Of a stretch of DNA of 31,247 nt, positions 5,844-13,622 are shown in pieces. The translations under genes and the position numbers were made by a program. The stretch is from JAFANK01 sp036741695 (GTDB taxonomy: Bacteria > Vulcanimicrobiota > Vulcanimicrobiia > Eremiobacterales > Eremiobacteraceae), in contig DAINRU010000027.1 of assembly GCA_036741695.1 (NCBI GenBank), forward strand, positions 1 through 31,247. The letters are read 5' to 3'. Under the pieces are notes generated by a model. The model worked only from the letters and a program-made list of their open reading frames with translations. It did not search any database and was not told where the DNA came from. Every line of letters begins with the position of its first letter. Position 1 is the stretch's first letter.

Positions 5844-6893
5844 TTACGCGTGAATGCGCGGATCGACTCGATCGCGCAGCGGCATCCCCACGCGTTGATA
5901 TTTCGCAGCGATCATCTCGGCGAGAATCGCGACTGCGATCTCTTCCGGAGATTGCGCGCCGATGTCGAGCCCGATCGGACCGTGCAAGCGCTCGACGATC
6001 TCCGCAGCGATGCCGGCTTCGAGCAAGCGCGCGCGCCGCAGCGCCTGCGTCTTGCGGGAGCCGATCGCACCGACGTAGCGCGCGCGGCTGGGCAGCACGC
6101 GCAGCAGCGTCGGATCGTCGAACTTCTCGTCATGGGTCAGCACGGCGACATAGGTGTTCTCGTCCAGCGTCAGCGTGGGCAGCGCGTCGTCGGGCCATTC
6201 GACGATGAGCGAGGTCGCCTGAGGGAAGCGCTCCCGGTTGCATAGCGTCGGACGCGGGTCGATCACCGTCACCGCAAAACCGGCGCGCACCGCCATCGCG
6301 CAGAGCGCCATGGCGATGTGGACCGCCCCGACGAGGATGGCGTGCGGACGCGGGATGCTGACGTCGACGAATATCTGGTGGTCCCCGGCTGGAACCGTCG
6401 TTGACCGCCCGGCCGCAATGAGCTCGCGCGCTTTGCCGGCGGTCAGCGCCAGCAGCTCACCGTCACCGAGATCGCCTGTGACGGATCCGTCGGCCGCCAC
6501 CACGATCTTACGGCCGATGCCGTGTGGACCGCGCACGATCGTGCAGACCGCGAACGCGCCGCCCGCGCTTGTGTCCGGCAACGCGTCGAGCGGCTCGATG
6601 AAGACGTCGATCGCACCACCGCACGACAGGCCGACCTCCCACATCATGTCGCGGTTGATGCCGTAGCGCGCGATGGTCGGCGTGCCGCTGCGGATGACGG
6701 CCTTGGCCTCCTCAGCCACGGCTGACTCCACGCAGCCGCCGCTCACGGAACCTGCGACCATCCCCGTGGCGGAGATCGCCATCTTCGCGCCTTCGGCGCG
6801 TGGTGCGGAGCCGTCGACCTTGATGACCGTGGCGAGCGCAAGGCGTTCGCCTCGTGCGCGCCACTGCGTGATGCTGTCGATGATGTCTTCCAT
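5844..6893 (-). CDS. xdhC: XdhC/CoxI-family molybdenum-enzyme maturation factor
   Basis: A 349-residue XdhC protein: N-terminal XdhC/CoxI domain (about 1-75, with LATVIKVDGSAPRAEGAKM and GSVSGGCVE) and a C-terminal Rossmann domain (about 185-340, with VTVIDPRPTLCNRERFP, VAVLTHDEKFD, YVGAIGSRKT and LHGPIGLDIGAQSPEEIAVAI). XdhC binds molybdenum cofactor, protects it during sulfuration and inserts it into xanthine dehydrogenase-family enzymes. The dinucleotide-loop motif, usually GAGHxA, reads GAVHIA here, with a Gly to Val change. The ATG at 6893 is chosen because the family N-terminus begins there; the frame is open much further upstream through coxE. Last gene of a coxD-coxE-xdhC unit, 20 nt after coxE. 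Confidence 0.9.
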   Translation of the reverse strand: MEDIIDSITQWRARGERLALATVIKVDGSAPRAEGAKMAISATGMVAGSVSGGCVESAVAEEAKAVIRSGTPTIARYGINRDMMWEVGLSCGGAIDVFIEPLDALPDTSAGGAFAVCTIVRGPHGIGRKIVVAADGSVTGDLGDGELLALTAGKARELIAAGRSTTVPAGDHQIFVDVSIPRPHAILVGAVHIAMALCAMAVRAGFAVTVIDPRPTLCNRERFPQATSLIVEWPDDALPTLTLDENTYVAVLTHDEKFDDPTLLRVLPSRARYVGAIGSRKTQALRRARLLEAGIAAEIVERLHGPIGLDIGAQSPEEIAVAILAEMIAAKYQRVGMPLRDRVDPRIHA

Positions 6894-6913
6894 GAAGAGA
6901 TCCGATCCTCTGG

Positions 6914-8155
6914 TCAGCTTGCGGTGTCGAGCGGCCGGGATTGCGCTCGCACAGGCCGACGCCTGTCGACGGCGCGCAACGCCAGGACGAGCTGGACAAG
7001 GCTCTTGAGATTGTGAGCTGGGAGAAAGTCGTCGACGAATGGCAGTGCGGCCCGCATGCCGACGGTCTGGGGGCGGTAGTTGCGGCCCCCGAGCAGCGGA
7101 TTGAGCCAGATCAAGCGGTAGCTCATACGCTGCAAGCGCTGCATCTCGCGCGCGAGGAGGCCGATGTCGCCGCGATCCCATCCATCGCTGATGATGATGA
7201 CGATGGCGCCCCGAGCGAGCACCCGGCGCGCCCAGTTGATGTTGAACTCGTGCAAGCACTCGCCGATGCGCGTCCCTCCGCCCCAGTCGGCGACGCTTGC
7301 GGCAACCTCGTCCAACGCTTCGTTGACGTCACGCCGCCGTATCTGCCGGGTGATGCGCGTCAAGCGCGTGCCGAAGACAAATGCCTCGACCCGGCCGATG
7401 GCGTGGCGCATCGCATGCATGAACTGCAGCAATAGGCGCGCGTAGCGGTCCATCGATCCTGATATGTCGCACAACAGCACGACGTCGCGCTGCTTGAGCC
7501 GCGGGGCGCGCGTCTGTAGGTCCAGAGGTTCACCGAACTGACGGAGGCTCGCGCGCAGCGTCCGGCGCGCGTCGAAGACGCCGCCTCCCGCTTGCGGCCT
7601 CGTGCGACGCGATTCGCGCTTGCCGAGTTCGAGCTGCTTGTGCCGGCTGAGCTCGTGCGCCAGCTGCACCTCGCCTGGGGTCAGGCGTGAAAAATCCTTC
7701 TCGCTCAGCGCTTCGGCGAAACTGTAGGTGAAGCTGCGGTCGCCTCGGGGAACGAGCTTCGTATCTGTATGGTCGCCGCGAGCGTCCGGATGCGGGGACG
7801 CGGCAGCCGCACTGCGGCCCTGCTGTGCGGCAGTCGGCAGGTTCGGCCGCGGACGCGGTTCGTCTGCCGTGGCAGGTGCGTGCTCGTTGCTCTCATCCTG
7901 TGGGTCAGGCCCGCGCGCTATCGCGGCGTTCGACCAGAACGAGTCAAAGGCAGCGTCGAAACGGCGCCGCTCCTCGGCGTTGCGCACAAAGACGCTGCGG
8001 CCGGCGGACCGCACGTCCTCGCGCGAGGCGAAGCCGAGCTCTGAGAGCGCCCGCGCGAAGAGCACGATGCGATCCGGCTGCGCGCCGAGGCCGAACGTGC
8101 GCAGCACGCGGCCGAAGATGATGACGTTGAGGGCGAGCGGGTTGGCGTCCGTCAT
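6914..8155 (-). CDS. coxE: CoxE-like von Willebrand factor A domain protein
   Basis: A 413-residue CoxE protein. About 1-85 is a helical domain, about 90-150 a low-complexity Pro/Ala/charged linker, and about 215-390 a VWA domain. The metal-ion-dependent adhesion site is complete: DISGS (first motif), a Thr in GGGTRIG, and ISDGWD. In Oligotropha, CoxE works with the AAA ATPase CoxD to assemble the CuSMoO2 site of aerobic CO dehydrogenase; the same MoxR-VWA pairing serves many metal enzymes. ATGA overlap with coxD (8152-8155) shows coupling. No cox structural genes (coxMSL) are in the window, so the client enzyme is elsewhere or different. Confidence 0.92.
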   Translation of the reverse strand: MTDANPLALNVIIFGRVLRTFGLGAQPDRIVLFARALSELGFASREDVRSAGRSVFVRNAEERRRFDAAFDSFWSNAAIARGPDPQDESNEHAPATADEPRPRPNLPTAAQQGRSAAAASPHPDARGDHTDTKLVPRGDRSFTYSFAEALSEKDFSRLTPGEVQLAHELSRHKQLELGKRESRRTRPQAGGGVFDARRTLRASLRQFGEPLDLQTRAPRLKQRDVVLLCDISGSMDRYARLLLQFMHAMRHAIGRVEAFVFGTRLTRITRQIRRRDVNEALDEVAASVADWGGGTRIGECLHEFNINWARRVLARGAIVIIISDGWDRGDIGLLAREMQRLQRMSYRLIWLNPLLGGRNYRPQTVGMRAALPFVDDFLPAHNLKSLVQLVLALRAVDRRRPVRAQSRPLDTAS

Positions 8156-9063
8156 GCAGGCACCGCGGCCTTCCTCGCCTCGTGCACGCGCGCCGTCAGA
8201 CCCGCTTGTCGGATCTTCTTGACGTCTTCTTGATATTTGAGGAGTGCGCCGATCGTCTGGGCGGCGACCGTCTCATCGAGCGTCGTCGTGCCGAGCGCGA
8301 CGAGCGCGGCCGCCCAGTCGATCGTCTCTGCCACGCCTGGCTGCTTGTAGAGCGCTTCGCTCCGCAGCGATGCGACGAATGCCGCCGCCTCCCGCGCGAG
8401 CGCACGGCTGATGCCGGGCACCTTCGCCTCGGTGATCTGCGCCTCGCGCGCCAGATCTGGGTAATCGATCCAATGATACAGACAGCGGCGTTTGAGCGCG
8501 TCATGCACTTCGCGGGTGCGGTTGCTCGTGAGGACGACGATGGGTGGACGCTTGGCGGAGAAGGTGCCGATCTCGGGCACCGTCACGCTGAAATCCGACA
8601 GCAACTCCAAGAGATACGCTTCGAACTCTTCATCGGCGCGATCGATCTCGTCGATGAGGAGGACGGGCGGCGCATCGCCGCTGTCCTCGATGGCCTGCAG
8701 CAGGGGCCGCTTGATGAGGTACTCAGGACCGAATATCTCGCGCTCGGTCGCCTCCGATGCGGCGCTGCCTCGCGCCTCGGCGAGGCGGATGTGAAGGATC
8801 TGCCTGGCGTAGTTCCATTCGTACACCGCATGATTGACGTCGAGGCCCTCGTAGCACTGCAGACGGATGAGCCGGCGCTGCAGGCCGTCGGCCAGCACTT
8901 TCGCGACCTCTGTTTTGCCGACGCCTGCCTCGCCTTCCAAGAACAGCGGCTTCTTAAGGCGCAGGCTGAGAAAGATGGACACCGCGAGGCTGCGGTCTGC
9001 GATGTAGCGGTGGTCTTCGAGCAGACGGCCGACGTCGTCGATGGACTGCGGCGTGTGGTCCAT
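8152..9063 (-). CDS. coxD: CoxD-like MoxR-family AAA+ ATPase
   Basis: A 303-residue MoxR/CoxD ATPase. Walker A is GEAGVGKTE (about 42-50), Walker B VLLIDEIDRAD (about 128-138), sensor 1 VVLTSNRTRE, and arginine-finger-type residues in ALKRRCLYHWIDYP. CoxD acts as a chaperone-like unfoldase that prepares apo-CODH for insertion of sulfur and copper. Start ATG at 9063 is chosen since MDHTPQSIDDV matches the family N-terminus; the open frame extends to 9225 without similarity and would collide with the divergent thioredoxin gene. First gene of coxD-coxE-xdhC; about 110 nt of divergent promoter space upstream. Confidence 0.92.
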   Translation of the reverse strand: MDHTPQSIDDVGRLLEDHRYIADRSLAVSIFLSLRLKKPLFLEGEAGVGKTEVAKVLADGLQRRLIRLQCYEGLDVNHAVYEWNYARQILHIRLAEARGSAASEATEREIFGPEYLIKRPLLQAIEDSGDAPPVLLIDEIDRADEEFEAYLLELLSDFSVTVPEIGTFSAKRPPIVVLTSNRTREVHDALKRRCLYHWIDYPDLAREAQITEAKVPGISRALAREAAAFVASLRSEALYKQPGVAETIDWAAALVALGTTTLDETVAAQTIGALLKYQEDVKKIRQAGLTARVHEARKAAVPA

Positions 9064-9172
9064 GGGATTGCCTGGCTTCACGATGACAAAGCGGCCCGCC
9101 TGCGCGCGACAAAAGTCGCGCCACGTCAGGCTGCGGCAGGGCGAATCCGGCCCCGTCGCAAAACGGTGGACA

Positions 9173-9694
9173 GTGATCCGTTGGCTTGTCGGCGGCCTCG
9201 TGGTGGTCGCCGTCGTCGTCCTCATCGCAGCCCTCTATCCAAACGCGAACGCTCCCGATCGCGGGCCGGCACAAGTGGTCGGCGGTCAGATGCCATCGCT
9301 CACGCTGCCAGCATTGCGCGGACCCGACGTCAGTCTGGGAGCATTGCGCGGCAAGGATGTGCTGGTGAACGTGTGGGCGACGTGGTGCGGACCGTGCCGG
9401 CGCGAGATGCCGGCGCTCGGGAAGCTCAAGCAGGCGATGGGGGCACGCCTGACGGTCGTGGCCATCGATCAGGGCGAAGACCCGCAGGTGGTTGATGCCT
9501 ACGTCAGACAGTTCGGTGTGGCGTTCCCTGTCTATCTCGATCGCGAACAGCGCGTCGGCACGATGATGCACCTGGTCGGGTTGCCGAGCTCGTTCTTCGT
9601 CGATCGCGCCGGTGTCGTGCGCGATGCGGTTGACGGCGAGATGACGTATCAGATGATGATGGAGAAAGCGCAGCGACTCGTCGCCGGCGGTTGA
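9173..9694 (+). CDS. TlpA/ResA-like membrane-anchored thioredoxin
   Basis: A 173-residue protein with an N-terminal anchor (about 3-24) and an exported thioredoxin domain. The redox motif WATWCGPCRREMP is intact (CGPC at about 75-78) and the cis-proline lies in VGLPSSFFVDRAG. TlpA-type proteins reduce or deliver thiols outside the membrane, for cytochrome c maturation or for copper-site assembly. The GTG at 9173 starts right before the signal anchor; an ATG at 9083 would add 30 residues of basic sequence that look like antisense of the coxD leader. It is next to two cupredoxin-like lipoproteins, so a role in copper-protein assembly is plausible but inferred. Confidence 0.9.
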   Translation: MIRWLVGGLVVVAVVVLIAALYPNANAPDRGPAQVVGGQMPSLTLPALRGPDVSLGALRGKDVLVNVWATWCGPCRREMPALGKLKQAMGARLTVVAIDQGEDPQVVDAYVRQFGVAFPVYLDREQRVGTMMHLVGLPSSFFVDRAGVVRDAVDGEMTYQMMMEKAQRLVAGG

Positions 9695-9705
9695 ACGATA
9701 AACGA

Positions 9706-10377
9706 ATGAAACAGCGACCCTTTGGAGCCACGGTCATCCCCACCCTGAAAGCGATGGCGCTTGTCGCGCTCGCGGTCTTCACATTCGCGGTGGTTGCGAC
9801 GGGCGGCTGCAGCTCGAGCACGACGCCCAACGTCGTCAACTCGCCGACGCCGATCGCATCGGCAGGATCACCGACGCCGAAGCCTTCGCCCACCCCGACG
9901 CCCTCACCCACGCCGACGGCGGTCGATTTCGTGGTGCTCGGATATTCAGGCGTCCCGCCGACCACCGACCCGACCTACGGCGAGATCGACGGTTATGGTC
10001 CGGCGGCGGCAGCGCCGACGTCCAGTCCATTGCCCGGCGTCGCCTCACAAGTCATCACCGTGCATTGCAACAAGAACATCCAATTCTTCAACGTCGATCG
10101 TCTGTTGGCACACACGGCATCATCGCTCGGTGCCGCCACCCCGCCCGTGTGGCCCTCGTGGAACAACGTCAACGGCGCGGCGATCGCAAGTCCGCTGCTC
10201 ACCGCGATCAGCGACCCATCATTTTCGACGGGATCGCTTGGGGTGTTCCCCTCAACCTTGTCGACCTCTGCTGTGTATTCGACCGGTCCGACCGCGGGCG
10301 TGCTCTACGTCGGTGATTACTACTTTTACCCGGACAACCCGCCGATGAGGACCGCGATCAATATCCTCTGTCCATAG
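9706..10377 (+). CDS. Cupredoxin-like lipoprotein with lost copper ligands
   Basis: A 223-residue exported protein. The signal region (about 1-33) ends in ATGGC, a weak lipobox, followed by a Pro/Thr-rich linker (about 40-73, SPTPTPSPTPTA). The globular part aligns with that of the next gene: both have a stretch V-Q-F-F/I-N, an (A/P)HTAS motif, a late SxGxL segment, and a C-terminal strand ending in M-R-T. In the paralogue the last strand reads FGCAYHFVSNGM (Cys, His, Met as in blue copper proteins); here it is VGDYYFYPDNPPM, with Asp and Phe/Tyr in place of Cys and His. It probably keeps the fold without a type 1 copper site. The ATG at 9706 overlaps nothing and lies 11 nt after the TlpA stop; a TTG at 9691 is in frame. 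Confidence 0.7.
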   Translation: MKQRPFGATVIPTLKAMALVALAVFTFAVVATGGCSSSTTPNVVNSPTPIASAGSPTPKPSPTPTPSPTPTAVDFVVLGYSGVPPTTDPTYGEIDGYGPAAAAPTSSPLPGVASQVITVHCNKNIQFFNVDRLLAHTASSLGAATPPVWPSWNNVNGAAIASPLLTAISDPSFSTGSLGVFPSTLSTSAVYSTGPTAGVLYVGDYYFYPDNPPMRTAINILCP

Positions 10378-10440
10378 TCACCATCTTTTTTCAGGATATC
10401 GTTCAGGCCCGTTTCATCCCCTCGAGGTACGCTGCCCAGA

Positions 10441-10494
10441 GCGGGTGGGATGTTGCGCCCTGTCGTTCCACCCGCCGCTATCGCGGATCGCGAT
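10441..10494. repeat. Two inverted repeats before the cupredoxin gene
   Basis: GCGGGTGG (10441-10448) pairs with CCACCCGC (10468-10475), and ATCGCG (10480-10485) with CGCGAT (10489-10494) around a 3-nt centre. They fill the 145-nt gap between the two lipoprotein genes. No T-run follows the first, so it is a weak terminator; the second could be an operator. Little else is visible in this gap. Confidence 0.35.
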
Positions 10495-10522
10495 GTGATC
10501 GGGGCGGGAGGAATGACAGATC

Positions 10523-11164
10523 GTGGATCTTCAAGCGATTTTCAGGTTCAAGGCAGCGGTGGGGATGCTGAGCGTTGGAGCCGCTCTGGCCGTCGCGGCG
10601 TGCGGCGGAGGCGGCGGCAGCGCGAGCAACGGCCCGGGCAATCCGAATTGCCCCGCCGCCATGAGCCGGGTCCCGCTGCAGTATGGCGGCGGTGGCGGAT
10701 CGGCGAGCAACTGCCCGAGCCCAACGCCGGTTCCTGCAACGTCCGCAGCGCCCGTGGGATTGCTCCTCACAGGCGAGAGTGCGGTCGCTACGACGAGCGA
10801 CGGCACCGTGCTCGGCTTCTTCAATGGCACCTCGGGCAGCGTTCCAAGCGGGTCCGAGGTCGTCACGCTGACCGCCGACACTAACGTGCAGTTCATCAAC
10901 ACGGAGGCCGCTACCGGCTTCCCGCATACTGCGAGTTTCCTGGGGGCGTATAGTGGTTCGTATCCAGGCACCTTCACGAACACTAATGGCCCAACCGCAT
11001 CTGCCGCCGGCACGGTGATCAGCAGCCCGAACTTCAGCGCCGGGAATCTCAATCCAGGGGCTAAGTCCGCCGTCTACAACACAGGTGGGCCGGGGATGTA
11101 CATCTTCGGCTGCGCCTACCATTTCGTGTCCAACGGCATGCGCACGGTCATCGTCGTGATGTGA
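10523..11164 (+). CDS. Cupredoxin-like lipoprotein with intact blue-copper ligand pattern
   Basis: A 213-residue exported lipoprotein: signal peptide with lipobox AVAAC (Cys about 27), a Gly/Ser/Pro-rich linker containing two GGGGGSASN repeats, then a beta domain (about 75-213). The possible type 1 copper ligands are His in GFPHTASF and Cys, His and Met in FGCAYHFVSNGM near the C-terminus, the order seen in plastocyanin-type cupredoxins. Such proteins carry single electrons or bind copper outside the membrane. Start GTG at 10523 has GGGAGGA about 11 nt upstream; the first ATG (10565) would cut off the basic part of the signal. It is the paralogue of the preceding gene. Confidence 0.75.
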   Translation: MDLQAIFRFKAAVGMLSVGAALAVAACGGGGGSASNGPGNPNCPAAMSRVPLQYGGGGGSASNCPSPTPVPATSAAPVGLLLTGESAVATTSDGTVLGFFNGTSGSVPSGSEVVTLTADTNVQFINTEAATGFPHTASFLGAYSGSYPGTFTNTNGPTASAAGTVISSPNFSAGNLNPGAKSAVYNTGGPGMYIFGCAYHFVSNGMRTVIVVM

Positions 11165-11175
11165 TCGGGCGAAGC

Positions 11176-11223
11176 GGTCGAACCGGTTCGACACGCCGAG
11201 ACGGGCGCCGTGCACACGGCGCC
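11176..11223. terminator. Convergent terminator region with two dyads
   Basis: A perfect 16-nt palindrome, GTCGAACCGGTTCGAC (11176-11191), is followed by a perfect 9-bp hairpin, GGGCGCCGT (11202-11210) with ACGGCGCCC (11215-11223). They sit between the stops of two convergent genes. There is no clear U-tract, so this may act as a bidirectional barrier rather than a classical terminator. Confidence 0.55.
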
Positions 11224-11238
11224 CGATCTCATCTCTTC

Positions 11239-12276
11239 CTAGCTGGCTTTGGTCTGCGCGGCGAGCGAAGGGAGGATCTTGATGAAGTTCTGCGCGAGCG
11301 TGTCATAGTCGGGCGACTCGTACTCCTCGACGCGACCCGCATCGCACAGCTGCGTGAGCCCGGGGTCGATGGGCAGCTGGGCGAGCAGCGGCGCGCCGCT
11401 CTCCACCACGAGCTGCACGCCCTTTGAGGCGCCGAACAGTTCGTAGCGCTTGCCCGTCTGGGAGTCCTGGAAGTATGACATGTTCTCGACCAGACCGACG
11501 ATCGGCACTTTGAGCTGTTGCGCGAGCTTGACCGCCTTGCTGACGATCATGGTTGTGAGGCCTTGCGGCGTCGTCACGAGCACGACACCCGAGACAGGCA
11601 GCGCCTGCAGGACGGTGAGCGGGGCGTCTGAGGTGCCCGGCGGCAGATCGATGAGGAGATAGTCGATCGTCCCCCACTCAAGGTCGGTATAGAACTGCTG
11701 GATGGCGCGCGAGACCATGGGGCCACGCCAGATCACCGCATCACCTTCATTATCGAGGATGAGGTTCATCGACATGATGGGGATGCCGCCGCGCGTCGCG
11801 GGCGGGTGCGGCTTCTTGTCGGCGCCTTCATATGGACGCTCGCTGACGCCGAACATGCGCGCCATGCTCGGCCCCGTGATGTCGGCGTCCAGGACGCCGA
11901 CGCTGTAACCGCGTTTGCGCAGAGCGACGGCGAGCAACGCGGTGACGAGCGACTTGCCGACACCGCCTTTGCCGGACATGATGGCCACGACATGTCCGAT
12001 GCCGGGTTTGCGCGCACGCTGTGGCGGCGGCGCGGCTGCCGGCGCCGGCCGCGCGCGTGGCGGCGGCACCGTGCCGTCGGCGACGAAGCGGTTGAGGTCG
12101 GCGACGAGCGCATCGAGGTCGAGACGATGCACGCCTGCACCTTGACGGATGGTCTCGTGCGTCGAGACATGACAACCGGCGCAGGGCAACCCGTGCGCAC
12201 CGAAGACTTGCTCGGCGCCGGGATGCTGCTCGACGACTTCCTTGATCGTGATATCGGGTGAGATGGACGTGCTCAT
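11239..12276 (-). CDS. mrp: Mrp/ApbC iron-sulfur carrier ATPase with N-terminal DUF1858 domain
   Basis: A 345-residue P-loop ATPase. Residues about 1-68 form a DUF1858-type domain with the Cys pair LPCAGCHVSTHETI. The Mrp/NBP35 ATPase follows (about 97-340): deviant Walker A GKGGVGKS, GVLDADITGPSMARMFG, DLPPGTSDAPLT and VTTPQGLTT. Mrp/ApbC dimers transfer [4Fe-4S] clusters to apoproteins. Classical family members have a CPxC pair after NMSYF that binds the shared cluster; here the segment reads NMSYFQDSQTGKRYELFG with no cysteine. The N-terminal CAGC pair may take over cluster or zinc binding. Start ATG at 12276 is divergent from livK with a 74-nt gap. Confidence 0.9.
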   Translation of the reverse strand: MSTSISPDITIKEVVEQHPGAEQVFGAHGLPCAGCHVSTHETIRQGAGVHRLDLDALVADLNRFVADGTVPPPRARPAPAAAPPPQRARKPGIGHVVAIMSGKGGVGKSLVTALLAVALRKRGYSVGVLDADITGPSMARMFGVSERPYEGADKKPHPPATRGGIPIMSMNLILDNEGDAVIWRGPMVSRAIQQFYTDLEWGTIDYLLIDLPPGTSDAPLTVLQALPVSGVVLVTTPQGLTTMIVSKAVKLAQQLKVPIVGLVENMSYFQDSQTGKRYELFGASKGVQLVVESGAPLLAQLPIDPGLTQLCDAGRVEEYESPDYDTLAQNFIKILPSLAAQTKAS

Positions 12277-12350
12277 TCTTGCTTCACGTTCGCCACAAAG
12301 GACCGCAAATACCGCTCACGAAGCCCCGACGCACGGAGAATCTGATACAC

Positions 12351-13604
12351 ATGCGATGTTCCATCATTGCTCGCTGCGCGTCGCTTGCCGCTATGGTCGC
12401 AGTTGCGAGCGTCGCCCTCGCCGGGTGCTCGGGCAACGGGCCTAGTGGCAGCGGGGGAACGTCCGGTTCGGTCGTCAAGATCGGCGCCGATCTTCCGGTG
12501 TCAGGCGGTGACGCCTCGGATGGCGTGCCTACGGCGAACGGCGTTAAGCTTGCCGTCATCGATGCGAACAACCGCAGGCTCATCGCGGGCTACACGATCG
12601 AGGCCTCGGTCGTCGACGATGCGGTCAACGGCGTGCACAGCCCGAGCCAGGGCGCGAAGAACATCCAGGCGTTCGCCAGCGACCCAAGCGTGCTCGGCGT
12701 CGTCGGGCCCTTCAACAGCAACGTGGCCAAGGCTGAGATACCGCTTTCCAACAGCCTCGGCATCGCGCTCATCAGTCCGGCGAACACCAACCCCGATCTG
12801 ACCAAAGGCCCGCTCGCGCTCGAGCTGCGCACGACCAATCCGAGCGCCATCACCTATTTCCGCGTCTGCACCACCGATGATATCCAAGGCCCGGCCGGCG
12901 CAGACTACGCAGCGCAGGTCATCAAGCTCAAACGCGCCTACGTGCTCGATGACAACGAGACGTACGGCAAGGGCGTTGCCGATCAGTGGGCGGCGCAGTT
13001 CCAAAAAGACGGCGGCACGGTGCTCGGCCACGATCACATCACCAAAGGTCAGCAAGACTTCCACGCGCTCTTGACCCGCGCCGCGAGCCAGAACCCCGAT
13101 GTCATTTTCTACGGCGGCACGACGTCGACCGGCGGCGGTCTCGTCCGCAAGCAGATGGCCGATGCCGGACTCGGCGGCATCGCGTATTTCGGCGCCGACG
13201 GCATCCGCAACGATCAATTCCTGACCGATGCCGGCCCGACGGCGAACGGCTCGTTCGCGACGGTCGCCACGGTCAACGCGGCCAAGATCCCGGCCGCGCA
13301 GACGTTCCTGAAAGAATACCAAGCCCAGTTCGGGCAGCCGGTCGGATCGTATTCGGCCAACGGCTATGTGGCCGCGATGACGCTCATAGAAGCGATCGCC
13401 GCCGCGATGAAAGAGCAGGGTGGCGGTGCGCTGCCGACGCGGGCGCAGGTGCTCGATCAGTTGCGTTCGGGCAAGTCGCACGCGAGCATTATCGGGACCT
13501 TCTCCTTTGACCCGAGCGGCGACACGACCAACAAGATCATCTCCATCTATGGCGTGCGTGGCGGCGCATGGGTCTTCCTCATCCAGAAGAACTACGCCAA
13601 GTGA
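12351..13604 (+). CDS. livK: Branched-chain amino acid ABC transporter, substrate-binding lipoprotein
   Basis: A 417-residue periplasmic-binding-protein (type 1 fold). Signal peptide with lipobox VALAGC (Cys about 24), so it is anchored to the membrane. Family blocks: KIGADLPVSGGDASDGVPTANG, VVGPFNSNVAKAEIPLSNSLGIALISPANTNP (given in parts here), TYGKGVADQWAAQF, and YSANGYVAAMTLIEAI. Binds Leu/Ile/Val or related amino acids, or other small amides; the ligand cannot be told from sequence. The ATG at 12351 precedes a standard signal peptide with GGAG 12 nt upstream. First gene of livKHMGF, all in the same direction with gaps of at most 18 nt. Confidence 0.93.
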   Translation: MRCSIIARCASLAAMVAVASVALAGCSGNGPSGSGGTSGSVVKIGADLPVSGGDASDGVPTANGVKLAVIDANNRRLIAGYTIEASVVDDAVNGVHSPSQGAKNIQAFASDPSVLGVVGPFNSNVAKAEIPLSNSLGIALISPANTNPDLTKGPLALELRTTNPSAITYFRVCTTDDIQGPAGADYAAQVIKLKRAYVLDDNETYGKGVADQWAAQFQKDGGTVLGHDHITKGQQDFHALLTRAASQNPDVIFYGGTTSTGGGLVRKQMADAGLGGIAYFGADGIRNDQFLTDAGPTANGSFATVATVNAAKIPAAQTFLKEYQAQFGQPVGSYSANGYVAAMTLIEAIAAAMKEQGGGALPTRAQVLDQLRSGKSHASIIGTFSFDPSGDTTNKIISIYGVRGGAWVFLIQKNYAK

Positions 13605-13622
13605 CCTGAACGGCATCACGGC

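Noticed and set aside
8182..9495. 437-aa plus-strand open frame antisense to coxD
   Set aside because: Covers strongly recognised coxD on the other strand and the start of the thioredoxin in another frame; no motif of its own.
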